NCBI GenBank assembly: GCA_037447655.1
Contig: JBBHKE010000667.1
Coordinates: 248,001 to 312,000, forward strand
DNA: 64,000 nucleotides
Reading direction: 5' to 3'
Origin: Zygnema cylindricum
Taxonomy: Eukaryota > Streptophyta > Zygnematophyceae > Zygnematales > Zygnemataceae
A program made the position numbers and the translations under genes. Shown here piece after piece: positions 38,346 to 50,471 of the stretch. The notes under the pieces were generated by a model. It did not search any database and was not told the DNA's origin. It saw only the letters and a program-made list of their open reading frames with translations. Position 1 is the stretch's first letter. Each line of letters opens with the position of its first letter.

Positions 38346-40906
38346 CCGGTTTAGGATTCCACCATATTTGTCGATCGAAATGAGCCCTCGGGGGATTTGA
38401 AAAGCCCGTGGAACAGAGTTTCGTGGCAAAGATGATATGTTTAACGGGTGAACCGAAATCCATTTTTTTTTTCTCTCCTTTGTTTTTTGTCTACATTGTC
38501 CCTCTGTACGGAGGTCTCAAGGCTGCTCTCGAACCGTGGTAAACCCTAAAAGTTATAAAAGGAGGTAAGAAAAACTGAAAAACACAGCCCAACCCCAACT
38601 ACCAAATGGCAGGGGAGGGGCAGTCTGTTTTCCCTCCAGTTCTGGATGATGCAGAGGTTATTGAAAAACATAAAATATGGCAAGGTCTGTTCTTGGATCA
38701 AATTTAAAAATTTAGTACAGAATTTGAGTATTGCATGGATGAATTGTATTAACTGACCGATGAACTATTGGTATCTGCAACATTTACACAAAATATGGCA
38801 GGATTTTCCACTTGGCAGCTGATATAGAAGAATAAGTGAGTTATTTTTATTTATTTAACATTGTTTAGATAACTTTTTTGTCTTTAGTTGCACTAGCTGA
38901 TGGTACAAGCCGAGAAATAGAGCTAGATATATTCATATAATGGCTGGTTCTTTAGCAGTCAGTGGCAATGACGTCAAGTGGTTCCCCAAATTGTTGCCCT
39001 TAGAAACAACAAATGCATAGCAGTAGATGTTTCTAAATCTGTCCCATTGAGAGCTGGAGGTGTCAAAATTATGGCTGACCAATATTATTTCAGCAATTAA
39101 GTCAATTTCAATTAGACAATGTAAAAAAAAAATCGTCAACTTTTGTTATGGGGAGACTGCTCGAGTCCCAAAGATTGTCGACCATTATGCAGGCAGAGGC
39201 TGAACCTCTCAGGGTGCAACTTTAGAGGAATGGAAAAACCATACAGGGGAAGAGGGGGAGGATGACTTTGTGCTTGTCCAAAAGAAAAAGAAACAAGCAC
39301 TGTTTGTTCGTCACGTTTTGGTGCAAACTCATGGCCATTTGAGTGCGCAAATTGGTGGTATTACCCAAATTCATAATCAACATATGTCAAGTTAATGAAT
39401 TTCACTTCAGCGCAGTTTCTAAAACGTCCCTTTAAATGGAAAAAGAGACTAGAAGAAATAATGTGACGTGCTAGTTCATGAAGACGGCCAGATTGACCTG
39501 GTGTTTAGAAGTGATCTGAGAAAAAGATAAAATAGTCCTGAGAACATAAACCAGCATATTTGATAATTTTTTTTTTTCAGCAAAACTTAGTGCACTTTGT
39601 ACATTTCGATAGCCTACCAAGACCTCTATATGCCTTACCTAACGAACCCAACATCAACAAAGTTTAATTGCCCATTTAAAAGGCAAATCATATGAGAACT
39701 CATATACAGAGACAAATATAAAAGTCCTCGTGGAACAATAAATGTAAGAACTGTCTAAGGTTAGAAATCACATGCCAAACTAATTGTGAGGAGGGGTTCT
39801 CAGTTGTATTATACAAATCAATAAGCACTTGCAGGACTTTTCTCCTTGCTAATTTGCTGAGCAGTGAAGCCGTCACTGGTACTTTAGCATTTTGTTATTT
39901 CATGTGCAAATACAGGACATATATGTGCTGTAATGCTTGAGTTCGGAAGTAGACACAAAACAGATTCATTAAAAAAAAATGAGACCATTTGGATTGGCCT
40001 TCCACATAGAAGAAGACTAACAAAAGCTTCAAAAAAACCTCGACTCTGAACAGATCAACACCATAAAATAGAAGGCTAGAACTTACCGATAAACAGAAAG
40101 TGGCATACGCGAGATTTGCCTGGGGCAGCACACATATGAAGGATGGGAATTTGAAAAAACAAAACTTGAAAAATGAAATATCAAGCCACGCCATTCACCC
40201 ATTGAGGGGCTCCATATCGCTATTCTAGCACATTCCGGTTGGCGTATAGTTTTCTTGAATCATTAAAAGTTGGATTATTCCACCAATTGATAAATAATGA
40301 TGCATGTCTTACAAAAGTAATGTTTGCGATAAACAGTCAAAACTACATGTGGTCTATTGTCTACTCTTGCGGGGAACACTTTCTACCAGTCTGGGTTAGT
40401 CTAAAAATGAACCTTCAGGTTTAGTAATTCCAAATTATTGGCCTGTTGCCCATTGTTTCCCCAATCGGAAAAGTCTTGGTCCCAGTGTTCTGATAGCTTT
40501 TAAGCCCATTATCCTTTCCATTGCTGCAATCACATTTTTTCACAACCATATAACACAAATTTGTGATATGCATTAGAAAGAAGTCATGGAGTCCATGAAA
40601 TTCGTGGCCTTATGCTGTACAATTTACCAAAATTAACACCTTTGAAAGAGCCGGTCTTTTGTACCATAAGTTCACATCATAGTACCGAACAAATAATCAA
40701 ACCAGTAGGACCATTCTATAAAAAACACAGAATATGAATTATGAGCTTCTGAAGAAAAACTACATCCATGAGCTCTTCCATGAAATTCTTTAAGTGGAAA
40801 CCGTGCATGCATTTAACATGCTCCAGGGTTTTTACAGTTTTAAATTTCATATTTCCTTTTTCTTGTCTGTCGTGATTCAAAACCCTGCTGATTCACCTAC
40901 CTGATG
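38346..40906. other. Spacer with possible gene remnant at ~38605-39400
   Basis: An ATG at 38606 opens a frame (MAGEGQSVFPPVLDDAEVIE) broken by stops within ~35 codons. Near 39240-39390 another frame reads EEGEDDFVLVQKKKKQALFV. These look protein-like and could be pieces of a decayed gene, but I do not recognise the family and stops interrupt all frames. From 39.5 to 40.9 kb I see nothing beyond the 3' flank of the decarboxylase gene. Confidence 0.25.
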
Positions 40907-43535
40907 TCATAAAAGGGAAGATGCTGGTGTCGGAACAGAATTGCTACTGTGGACTAAAGAACGCGCTGTTTCAAAGAAGTGTGCGACATTTTCCTCCGGC
41001 GTTCCAACCAACACTCCATGACCTAAATTCAAAATATGTCCTCGGGGCCCTGCTTTGGCCACCACTCTGTTCCCAGCCATACATACCCCGCATCTGAAGT
41101 AAGCAACAGTACCACGAGTATCACAAAATAGGAGAAATTGCAATCGCACAAATAATCAACCATTACCAAGCTCAGAGCTCGTGTGTGGACCTGTTAATTG
41201 CATCGGTGACTGCGTCAGGAGAACCAAAGAGTACAGCAGGATCCACATTGCCCTGAACAGCAACCCCAGGACCGAGTCGTTTTCGAGAATCTGCCATATC
41301 CACAGTCCAATCAAGACCCACAACGTCGACACCTGTCGTACCCATACGTTCCAAAAGGCCTCCACTTCCATTGGCATAAAGCACAAGAGGCACCTCCGGA
41401 TGGACAGCCTTCACTGCATTCACCACCTGGTCAAAATCCAACAAACAAACAACCCAATTTCGTATCAGATTTCTTCAGCTTTAACAGCAATGTTCTGTTC
41501 CTGCAAAAACCATGTTAACTAAAGGATGGACCAATTTTCTCACCTGCTGAATGTATGGCTTGGACCAGATATCCCATTGGTCAGGGGGGAGCTGACCACC
41601 CCAAGAGTCAAATATTTGCACACATTGTGCTCCCGACTCAATCTGGTAGATGGCATATGCAGCCAGCTGCTCTGCCAGAGCTGAAAGAAGGCCTTTCAAT
41701 ATTTCTGGTGCTTGCAATGCCATAGTCTTAATAACAGTGTAAGTCCGAGTACTTCGGCCCTCCACACAGTATGTCGCAAGTGTCCACGGAGCCCCGATAA
41801 ATCCCAACACTGTAGCTGCATTTCCCACCTGCCCATCCCTGCACCCTTGCCTCAAACCATGGTTGCTACGACCTCCTCTCTACTCTCCTCTCTGCCTCAG
41901 CATCCCTTCCTCCCTCTTTGCCATTCTCCTCTTTCACATTCCTGCTTTACCTTCCAACAACCCCGATGCTGTGGCTGCTTTCCCTTGAAATTGGCATTTC
42001 AGTCCAATCTAATTATCTACCCCTCACCTCTTTTCGTCCCCAGCCTCCCCCTATCCCCAACTTTCAGATTCTACAGCATTTCTCTCGTACATGCACATTT
42101 TCCAATAATACTTATTCATTTTTGCAGGTTCTCTGGTTTCTCCCACTCACCTCTGATCGCAAGCACTTCAGAGACTCGCCTACAAACTGCAGTCCGGAAA
42201 GTTCGAGAGAATGCAGCTTGGACAACGCCTCCTGTGAGCGTATTGGAGCCTCTATAAGAGGCCCCTTTGTCTCGTCGATCTCAAAAGGAATACCCATTCC
42301 TGGCAAGGGTGTCAAGATATCTGAAAACAGAATCACACCATCTGGCCGAAACGCCTCCCAAGGTTGCAGCGATATTTGCACGATAAGGTCGGTTGTCTCC
42401 GACCGTTCTCTAAAAGAGGGGTGTTTCTCTGAAAGCTTGCGATATGCCAACATGTATCGTCCCGCCTGTCGCATCATCCAAGCCGGAGGACGTTCCACAG
42501 GAGCTCCACGAGCAGCTCGTAAAAGGAGAGGCTCTGCCCTCCAAAAAAGGTCATCATAAACCATTATGAAAACCTACTTTAAAATAAAGTCATTGTTTTC
42601 CTGTTCCTCTCAGTGCCTACCTGCTACAGTAACCTTCACTTTATGGTTGTCAACTTCGATGGTTTAAGGTGTCTTGCCCACTACCTGCCTCATATTATAA
42701 AAATTGCTGAGATCCCTGAATAGACTTGAATGTTGTTAATGCACTATGTTAATCTATTATGCTATTTATCTACTAGAATAATCAGTCAAATGGACAAAGC
42801 ATCCCTATTTTGACAGACAACTAGAAGATTAAACAAAAGTTTGGTGCCAAAACTGAGCACTTGAGCAAACAAGGTAAAACGCTAGATTTGCATTAAACGG
42901 AGACAGTATTCTCAAATATTCTTGCAAACTCCCTCAACCCCCACACCCAACTCTCCCATCCACAACTCCTTCACCCCCCTCCCTCACTCCCTCACCTGTG
43001 TGTTCTAACAGCTTTCCTTGAAAACGTGATCATTTGTAACGCAGCTTGCACACCAGACTAAAATGCATAATAATTAGACTTTAAGTGATATTGAATTTGC
43101 AACAACATTGAAGATTACTACAGCTTCATTCAATAAAAATGCAGAATTTTGCAGAGCCTAATCACCTTTTATCACAAATTCTTATTTACCCTCTTTCATT
43201 CTCTACATTCGTCCACATAAACACTGACCTTCTTCTGCTTTGCAGTAAATTGTACGGACTCTCGGGAAAAGACGAGAATGGGGCTGGCAATTGGCATGCT
43301 TTGAGAGTCTCTCTGAACCTGCCAGGCAGCTGGAAGCCCCATTCCAACGAGAATATTAGGAAGACTTGACTTTACGTTCCTCTGACGTGGCCACATGAAA
43401 AAAAAAAACAGACGCTAAAGGACAATCAGTTGCCTGCCACGTGGCAGCAGGGTATAATATATACGGAAAATGTGGTAGCGTTACTTGCCTGCTACTGGAC
43501 AGAGCTCCAGGGGAAGGCATGTGACAAGTTGCCAT
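40907..43535 (-). CDS. hemE: Uroporphyrinogen decarboxylase, plastid-targeted
   Basis: Six exons on the minus strand: 43485-43535, 43229-43381, 42151-42573, 41544-41828, 41191-41426, 40907-41066; 435 aa. It converts uroporphyrinogen III to coproporphyrinogen III in plastid heme and chlorophyll synthesis. The first ~80 residues are not conserved and Ser/Ala-rich, fitting a transit peptide. The enzyme then shows [14 protein letters not shown] at 97-109, the catalytic Asp in FSDILTPLP (D153), the conserved Tyr in PWTLATY (Y229), [35 protein letters not shown] and [15 protein letters not shown] chose the ATG at 43535 (ACCATGGCA) because a strong acceptor (TGCCCCAG) lies 24 bp upstream, so an upstream in-frame ATG at 43583 probably falls in a 5'-UTR intron. 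The exon 5 donor is AG|GTCCAC, weak but required by frame and family alignment. Confidence 0.95.
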
Positions 43536-44217
43536 GGTGATGCAGCACTTCCAAGCTTCCTGGGGCAAGAAAGACAGAGTCAAAGGAGAATTTTTGGTAG
43601 GAGATGATACCTCTTTATACAGATAGACTAGGATTTGAAGACTCCGATTGGGCCAGGATTGGGTTTATTAGTTTGGGCTTTCCATGTAAAGGTCTTCTCT
43701 TCGAGTCATCCACGTGGTAAGCTAAGAATGGACGAAACATAAAGTAGGATCTTGGTGAGATTCTCATCCACTTAAAACTGCCATGTAGATATTCGTTGGG
43801 ACAAACGCTTACATGTGAAAATATCTGGTTACGGTACGTAAACTGTACAGTACGGCTACCCTAGATACGGTACAGATGCGTAGCTCGAAATCTCGCCGTT
43901 GGATCATTTGAGTATGCGTCTAGATTGCAATTTAGCATGTCTACTTAACAAGTTCTATCCTGCTTTAGCATTGTATGGAACTCAATTTTTGCTGTAAGTC
44001 TTATATGTGGTGTTACCGACATGGATTTTTTGCTCCACAGCTATGGCAGAATATCTGATGGCTTGTTTTGCTTTTATCTCATAGATATGCATGCTTGTAC
44101 CTAGTACGGACTTCTGAGTCGAGATTGTACGGAACAAAATCATAACATGTATATTTTGTAGGAATCTTTCTTGGCTGAGTGTACGGACCTCTGATCGAGA
44201 TTGTACGGAAATAGACC
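43536..44217. promoter_or_regulatory. Divergent promoter region between hemE and the 118-aa protein gene
   Basis: About 680 bp separates the two start codons, which point away from each other, so both promoters and any 5'-UTR introns must fit here. The segment holds several GTACGGA strings but no motif I can assign with confidence. Confidence 0.4.
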
Positions 44218-47040
44218 ATGGTTCGCCGGTCCATTTGGGAGGTGCAGAAATTCCGGAGGATCGCAAATGACTTCCGCTTGTTCTGTATCACATTTGGTGC
44301 GGCATATGTGTATGCCAACATCAGGTGTTATTTCTAATGATTTTCTGGAATGTATCATGGAATTGTTTTTTTTTTCTTTTTCTTTTTTCTTTCTCTCTGT
44401 TCTTTTTTGCGTTCTTGATTGCTGATTGGAGGTATGTTAGATATAAAAACTTGCATGAGATATAGGACAACAAGTTATAGAAATTGTGGACAAATGTGTA
44501 CATTGTATTTTATACTGATCAACACATCAACCTGCTTATGTTCTAAATGTTGATAAGAAGCTTATTAAAAAAAAAAAAACATGAAGGTAGGTACAGAAGA
44601 AGAATTTTGCCCCTTTTTTTTTTTTTTTTTTTTTTTTTTGCTTCACGGAAAGTGTTTGTTGGAAGTCTTCAAGAGTTCAAGAAAATATGTGAGGTCATTG
44701 ATTAATTGGTTTCATAAACTGGTGTGGTTTTTAGTACCGGTGTTGTTTCTAAAAACAGTAATGAACTGTATGAACGAATTGACAAAACGAGCTTTGGAAA
44801 AAAAACAGAAACCCATTTGCACTACATGTCGTAATCATGGGCTGCGCTAATGACATTCTGTTACATGGGCAGTTTTTTCTCCCTTTTCAGCCACATTTGT
44901 TCCCTTTTTTAGCTATATTGGATTGGAGAGGTCTCTCTTAAGCGGCTATTAGTGTTGAACTGACCATAAGCTCTTGTAAGGAAGGTTGACATTGTCAACT
45001 TATGTTTTTTCCTTCTTGATGCTACCATAAGTACTTGTAGAAACCAGTAAATTTACTATTTAAATGTGAATCAAGTGGAATTTTATATACTGAAATATGG
45101 AGAGCTTTATGCCATTTAAAAAACAGCCAAGAAACCAACAATTTTTTTCATTGGTTTAGGAATCGTCCGTCAACTACAGCATATCATAGTTATTCTAAGA
45201 GCACCAAGAGGGTGGATGGGAGTAGTCAAATAGCAACGTGCCTCGTAATCCAAATTTCTAGTTATACCGCAATTTCAGCAATTGGTAATTTTGGCTTATA
45301 TAAGTTTAGGCCTTTTCTTCTTATAATTTGTGGCCCAAGTTCACATATTATCGGTTCAATAATCAAAGACTTAGCTTCATATCTCCTTATGAAATGGCTA
45401 ATCACAATAGTTAACTAACCATGGAGCTTCTGAATAATCTATGCCAAAAACCTCACTATTTTGCTCTCCAGACAGATATTTGGCCATCTCAAGATGACTG
45501 CCAAGTGCATCTTAAAAATGTTCACTTGTCACCCTTGATAATTCCTGATTTTCATTTGGACCCTTCAACAACAACTTTTTTTGTGATATGCTGGTGTGCA
45601 GTTTGAGGGCACACTCACCACAGCAAGCTACCACCTACAGTGGATATCCTGCTGGCACGGACCTGCTAGTGGACGTGGGCAAAGTAAGATATAAATTTTC
45701 TTACGCATTTTCTCAGTCACACTGCTTGCTCTTTCTCACTGTCAGGTTCAAACTGTTTCTGAAATATTTGGCTTACCGATGTAAGTATGATTCTTGGGTA
45801 ATTAAACGTCAAAATATTGACCCAGGCCTTTCGTGAATGGTATTTTTGTCATTTCGTCCTATGCAGTATTGGCTCCAGCTGCTCAATTTGGCACTTCTAA
45901 CGTGCATCACACTTAAGTCTAAAAATTTTGAGTGCCATCCATTTGTAATACAGATCGAGATTGTGGCTGGGAGATACCAGTTTGGATATGAAGTTTACCC
46001 AACATCTTAGTATATTGGACTTCGAATGGGTTTTCAATTGATGAACTGACATGGACTGGCTGCCGCTGACAAAAAAGATCAATTTATTAAAGTGCACGAC
46101 GTCACCTTCCGTATTACCATTTCAATCAGCTATTATCGCAAACTCAGTGTCCAGTTGGAAGCTACGGTGCATGTGCAATATAGCTTGGAAATTGTGAATG
46201 TCACAAATGCTTAGACACATGTAATTAAATTGTTTTAGTAAGTTGTGAGTGTAGCTTATTCCATTGTTTGTTAATTTTGGGTTGCAGCTATACAAGCAAG
46301 CTTTAGGTAACGTGTTCGAGGAAGAAGATTGGGGCGTTTTGGAGTTCACTATGTTGGGAAAACACTTTGAAAGGCAGGGGAAGGTGCCGTATGCATACCA
46401 TGCGGTAGGCTGCTTTGGGCACTTCCATATCAATTTTTAGAAGAAATGTTCTGCAACTTTTTCAGCCTTCTCTTGATGAACCAATGATGTTTAGTCCCTT
46501 ATGTTGTGCTTCTTCTGCAATTACTTTAACATGTAGATTCTTAGCTATGCAAAGCCGCAGGAATGGTTCTGTTGGATGTTGATTCTGATGCACAGAGGAA
46601 TTTGGGACGCGAAGTTTAGAGAAATAGAATTGTTCTTGCCTTGCTTTCTTTCCGCCTTCTTCTTTTCCTTTTTTTTCTCCCTCATAGTTTTTTCCCCCTT
46701 TTCTAGTTTTCCTCTCTTCAGTTGCCCCCTCGTTCTTTGTCTCTTCTGTTTTTCTGTTTATCCATGTTCTTCTATTCTCGAATTTATCTGAGCATTAAAA
46801 AAATTTAAAGCATCTCTAGTTCATTATTCCAGGTTGTCTTTTATTCTGCTGGGCTTTCAAGCAATAATTACCAGCTAATATTTAACTTCCATGTCCACCA
46901 AGTCAGGAGACCATGTTTGCTGCATGTGGATACATTTATACTAAGTTTACTAATGGGTTTATTTTATGTGGTTGCTTCTGTATTTGCAGCATTATTTGGC
47001 CCACTTGCAATCTGGTGGAAATGTCGATGGAAACAACTAG
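44218..47040 (+). CDS. Small conserved plant protein of unknown function (118 aa)
   Basis: Four exons: 44218-44324, 45602-45683, 46288-46404, 46990-47040. Phases fit exactly (107, 82, 117 and 51 nt) and each intron is GT-AG. Residues ~19-35 are moderately hydrophobic (FRLFCITFGAAYVYANI), so a signal anchor or membrane-associated N-terminus is possible. Conserved-looking blocks are SPQQATTYSGYPAGTDLLVD (41-60), EEEDWGVLEF (74-83), HFERQGKVPYAYHAHYLAHL (89-108) and a Gly/Asn C-terminus. I recall plant proteins with the same block order (an SPQQAT..GYPAGTDLLVD segment and a QGK.PYAYHA.Y.AHL ending), none with a function I can name. The total coding length is only 357 nt over 2.8 kb, which automated annotation could miss. 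Alternative exons such as 45746-45780 lead to an early stop and were not used. Confidence 0.75.
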
Positions 47041-47567
47041 AGCCCTTGACTTGCGAGGGAAGTTGCGGTTTTTCCTTTCATCCAGCCGTCCTCGAAAGGT
47101 TTATGATTTTTGTCCTCTTTCGTATTGATGATTTTTGTTTAGCGAAATTTGTACCTCGTTAATGTAGTTTTGTTGAGAGTAGGTGGTACTGTTCTTTTGC
47201 CGTATGCTTTATCTGTCCAGTATTACAAAACTGCGGGAATGGTAGGGCAATTTACTTCTATTAATCAGTAGAATCCAGAGAGACTTCAGCCATGAATAAT
47301 TTCCTTAGTTTCCCGTTGCCGTGGGTCCATTTTTGTAACCATGTACTGTTTTCAGTGTACAGCCACCTTAGCATATAATAGTAGAAGAAGATTGACTCTG
47401 TTTCTTTACTGTGATTTTGGTGATAAAATTGTAGGGGGGCTGTTCAACTCCTGTAGTAAATAGTTAAACTTTTCGCTGAACTGTAAAGCAGATGGCAATG
47501 AATTGAGATTTAAGCACCTGGAGATCTGAACTGTTTGAATGTTATGTATTTGAGCTTTGAACAAGGA

Positions 47568-47895
47568 GGAAGTGAGGAGAGGTGGAGGTAAAGAGAGTGG
47601 GAGACGAGGGAGACGAGGGGGTCGGTCGGGAGGGAGAGGGGAAGGGGAGAGAGCGGGGGCAAGGGGGGAACGGAGCGGTTGTGAGAGAGGGAGAGGGAGA
47701 AGGATAGAGAGAGGTAGAAGAAGAAAAAGTAGGATAAGTAAACCGAGAGGAAGTGGGGGAGAGAGAGAAAGAGGGAGATGGAAAGCCAGAGAGAGAGCGC
47801 GGGAGGCAGAGAGAGAGGGAGGGGGAGAGGGAAAGGGAGAAGTGAAGGGAGAAAGGGTTAAGAGGATGAAGAGGGAGAGGGAGGGACGGAACTGG
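47568..47895. repeat. Purine-rich (GGGAGA)-type low-complexity tract
   Basis: Nearly pure A/G on the plus strand for ~330 bp, made of GAGAGGGA-type words. It opens a 113-aa Arg/Gly/Glu frame on the plus strand and a Pro/Ser/Leu frame on the minus strand; both are composition artefacts. It lies ~0.5 kb downstream of the 118-aa protein gene. Confidence 0.85.
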
Positions 47896-48510
47896 TAATT
47901 CAAATCCCTTTTCAAATACTCAGAGTAGGTTTTCAAAAAAAAAGAAAAAAGTTATAAAATTCACAAAAATAATTGTACTTTTCCGGCAGTCATAACAATG
48001 AAAAAATAAAGTAGGAGTTTAAAAATAAAATATTTTTTACGTTTAATAGTCCTCCCCCCTCCCCAAATAAAAGATAAATAAATAAAAAAACGAATAATTA
48101 AATAAATGAATAATTAAAAAAAGTCATATTAAAAAAAAGCCTTTCGCCATCATTGCTAAAACTTCAAAGTGAGAATAAAAAAAACGTTTTCTGGCAATTC
48201 TCTTAAATACCTATATACGTTGTTACTTCCTATATTATAGGCAACGATGATTTTACAAATAGTATCAAGCAGTGATTCAAACATAGCTCAAAAGTAGGTG
48301 ACCGTACGCCCATACAATATGCCTATTGTATGCAAAACATACAATATGGCCTTGAGACCCATATTGTATTGGCCGCAAAATGAAATAAAATAGTAACAGG
48401 GTGGAGTTGCGCATGGATCGATAGAGAATTAAACGTCATGTCTAAATTTGAAAAAAAAATCAGACAAAAAAATCTTTTTCTGTGAGTTTTGAGCAACTTT
48501 TAATTTAAAC
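47896..48510. other. AT-rich spacer
   Basis: A-rich sequence with no coding signal, RNA gene or recognisable repeat ends. Confidence 0.4.
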
Positions 48511-48785
48511 CGTCAGATTCGGATGATCTGACGGTCGTTGATGAAAGTAACGATCTAAGAAGATCACATGAAAAGCCCATAACACTACTTACGATAGGAC
48601 TATCGTCAGATTCGGACGATCGGACGGTCGCTGATGAAAGTAACGATCTAAGAAGATCACATGAAAAGCCCATAACACAACTTACGATAGGACTATCGTC
48701 AGATTCGGACGATCGGACGGTCGTTGATGAAAGTAGCGGTCTAAGAAGATCACATGGAAAGCCCGTAACACAACTTACGCTAAAG
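48511..48785. repeat. Three 93-bp tandem repeats, each opening with a hairpin
   Basis: Copies start at 48511, 48604 and 48697, exactly 93 bp apart, each beginning CGTCAGATTCGG. The first 23 bases form an 8-bp-stem hairpin in copy 1 (CGTCAGAT...ATCTGACG). The block GATCTAAGAAGATCACATG is conserved in all three (GGTCTAAGAAG in copy 3). No ORF is kept across units. Confidence 0.9.
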
Positions 48786-49578
48786 GCGGCCTACAAAAGG
48801 CCTACCAAAAAACGCCTACTTTTGAACTATGGTTTCAAATCATGTCCAGTTGTTTTTTTCGTCTTTCCTGGTAGTGAAATGCATGCATCAGGCACAATGG
48901 GACAAGAGTCTCATCCCTTGGTGTACACCTCCGAAGATCGACTTGTATGGACAATTTACACTTTTTTTTTTTTTTTTGGTTCCCATGTACTTTGGATGGT
49001 TTACCATCGGGATTGTGTTTTTATGGGAGACTGCTGCTGAGGGCTCTTAACTTCTGCAGAAGCCTTGGTTGGTGCTCATCAATGTTGACATTTGACTTTA
49101 AATCTACTGCTGAAGTACAAGCAAATAGTGAGGACTTTGGCGAATAGCTAAAGGGGCAAATTTTGCTTAACTTAGGAACGGTGTCTTTAATTGAAATTTG
49201 GAACAAATTCCTGTGCTGCTATTCCTCCTCGGGGATTTTTGCCAATGTGTAATGAGAGAGCATTTTTTGGAGAAAAGGTGTTTACATCATTGTGTTAAAC
49301 AGTTAATATGTTTTTTTACTTCTCTTTGTAGGTGAGGCAAGATGTTAGCTAAATTTGGATCATCCAGATTGATTTGCAAATAGTTTTGTACTATAAACCA
49401 TTAAACTAGGCAAGGCAAATACCAAAGGTCGATGGTTATTATTCTATTTGGTTCACATGTAGTATATAGTTTCACATTTAACAGTTATATATTTTTTGTT
49501 CTTCCCTTTGCACTGCCAGTTGTTGTTATGTTAAGGAATTATAAGGGTAAATGCAGGATTTTAATGTATATGCAAATT

Positions 49579-49731
49579 TAGTCTAGGGAGACGTGGCGGA
49601 TTGTAACCCACTCCCCAAATAGTGTTATCAACATTATTTTGGGATTTTGGTCAAAATAAGTCGCGACAAAATTAGAGAATGAGTATCAAGAAACGGCGGT
49701 GGTAAACCATCTGAGTATATGGGGAGAAAGG
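49579..49731. repeat. Dispersed repeat (copy A)
   Basis: TCTAGGGAGACGTGGCGGAT and following bases resemble the intronic repeat at 32070-32165 (TGTAGGGAGCCGTGGCAGAT). The last 107 bp (49625-49731) are identical to 50472-50578. Confidence 0.7.
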
Positions 49732-49767
49732 AATGAACAAAAAGGAATAAACTGGAAAACAGAACAC

Positions 49768-50229
49768 TACACCGCGCATCGTAATTAGAGTAATGAAAAA
49801 ATTAGAGTAAAAAAAGAGAAAAAAATAATTAGAGTAATTTACTCTAATTTATGTGATAGAACTGCTTCAGAAAGGAATTTACTCTAATTTATGCGGTGTA
49901 CTCTAATTTGGCAAGTTAATATCCTCTACTGTAAATAAGGTATTCATACAGAATCTGACAAACCGTACAGTTTATCGTCACTATGACGTTTGCACTACGC
50001 GGATTGTTAAAACGCAGTTACATGATAATGGCTTGTATTAAATCATTATTTGTACTTTTTTTATTTATAAAAGTACAATTTTGCACGGACGGACGTCATC
50101 CGTACTCCACACTATTTAAAACGAACATATATTAGAATTAAAAACGCTAATTAAACCTTACCTAAATTAGAATAATGAAAAAATTAGAATCATTTACTCT
50201 ATTTGATGTCATAGTGTCGAAATTTCGAG
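49768..50229. mobile_element. TACACCG-family element, cut by the assembly gap
   Basis: The left end TACACCGCGCATCGTAATTA lies at 49768. The last ~73 bp before the gap match 57170-57242 of the complete relative at 56762-57287, so only the ~45-bp right end is missing. The interior has many TTAGAGTAA/TTTACTCTAA inverted words. Confidence 0.7.
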
Positions 50230-50239
50230 NNNNNNNNNN
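50230..50239. other. Assembly gap (10 N)
   Basis: Ten Ns, followed directly by a string-reversed segment (50240-50346; see findings). The gap is also bracketed by 107-bp identical direct repeats (49625-49731 and 50472-50578), so the local order is uncertain. Confidence 0.95.
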
Positions 50240-50346
50240 TGGCCCTGGTTGTATTTAATAGCGCTATATATAGCGTTTTTAACGCACAGGCATGTCAGTC
50301 TCATGCCTTTTGGCATGCTTTTTCGCATGCCTCTTAGCATGCGTTT
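50240..50346. other. String-reversed segment: perfect direct complement of 56412-56518
   Basis: All 107 bases are the base-by-base complement, in the same direction, of 56412-56518 (TGGCCCTGG against ACCGGGACC, GGCATGTCAG against CCGTACAGTC, and so on). Equivalently, the first 39 bases are a mirror image of 50344-50382. No cut, inversion or copying of double-stranded DNA yields this, so it should be treated as a gap-filling error and masked. Confidence 0.85.
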
Positions 50347-50471
50347 GCGATATATATCGCGATAATTTATGTTGGTCCCGGTACGATATATCGAGGAATC
50401 TTCTCGATCGATATTCGATATATCGAATATCGAAATTATCGCGATATGAAACTACCCGATACCCAACACTA
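50347..50471 (-). mobile_element. Right part of a TAGTGTTG foldback element
   Basis: Reverse complement of 56323-56447 with a single mismatch over 125 bp. It ends CCCGATACCCAACACTA. The rest of the element is lost in the gap and reversed segment. Confidence 0.8.

Noticed and set aside
41712-42559. Long plus-strand ORFs (181 and 213 aa)
   Set aside because: They are antisense shadows of uroporphyrinogen decarboxylase exons 3 and 4 and the intron between.
45746-45905. Alternative exons in the 118-aa gene region (VQTVSEIFGLP...)
   Set aside because: They splice in frame but end at an early stop and lack the conserved C-terminal blocks; the four-exon model fits better.
47406-47936. 176-aa minus and 113-aa plus ORFs
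   Set aside because: Produced by the purine-rich low-complexity tract; composition only.
48511-48785. CRISPR-like array
   Set aside because: Only three units of 93 bp with no variable spacers, in a plant nuclear genome; it is a plain tandem repeat.
48822-49050. ORF with a hydrophobic stretch (VPMYFGWFTIGIVFLWETA)
   Set aside because: A T run supplies much of the hydrophobicity; no exon partners or family match.
50291-50341. Third 12-bp array, with CATG cores instead of GTAC
   Set aside because: It is the direct complement of the array at 56463-56518 and lies in the string-reversed block after the gap, so it is not an independent array.
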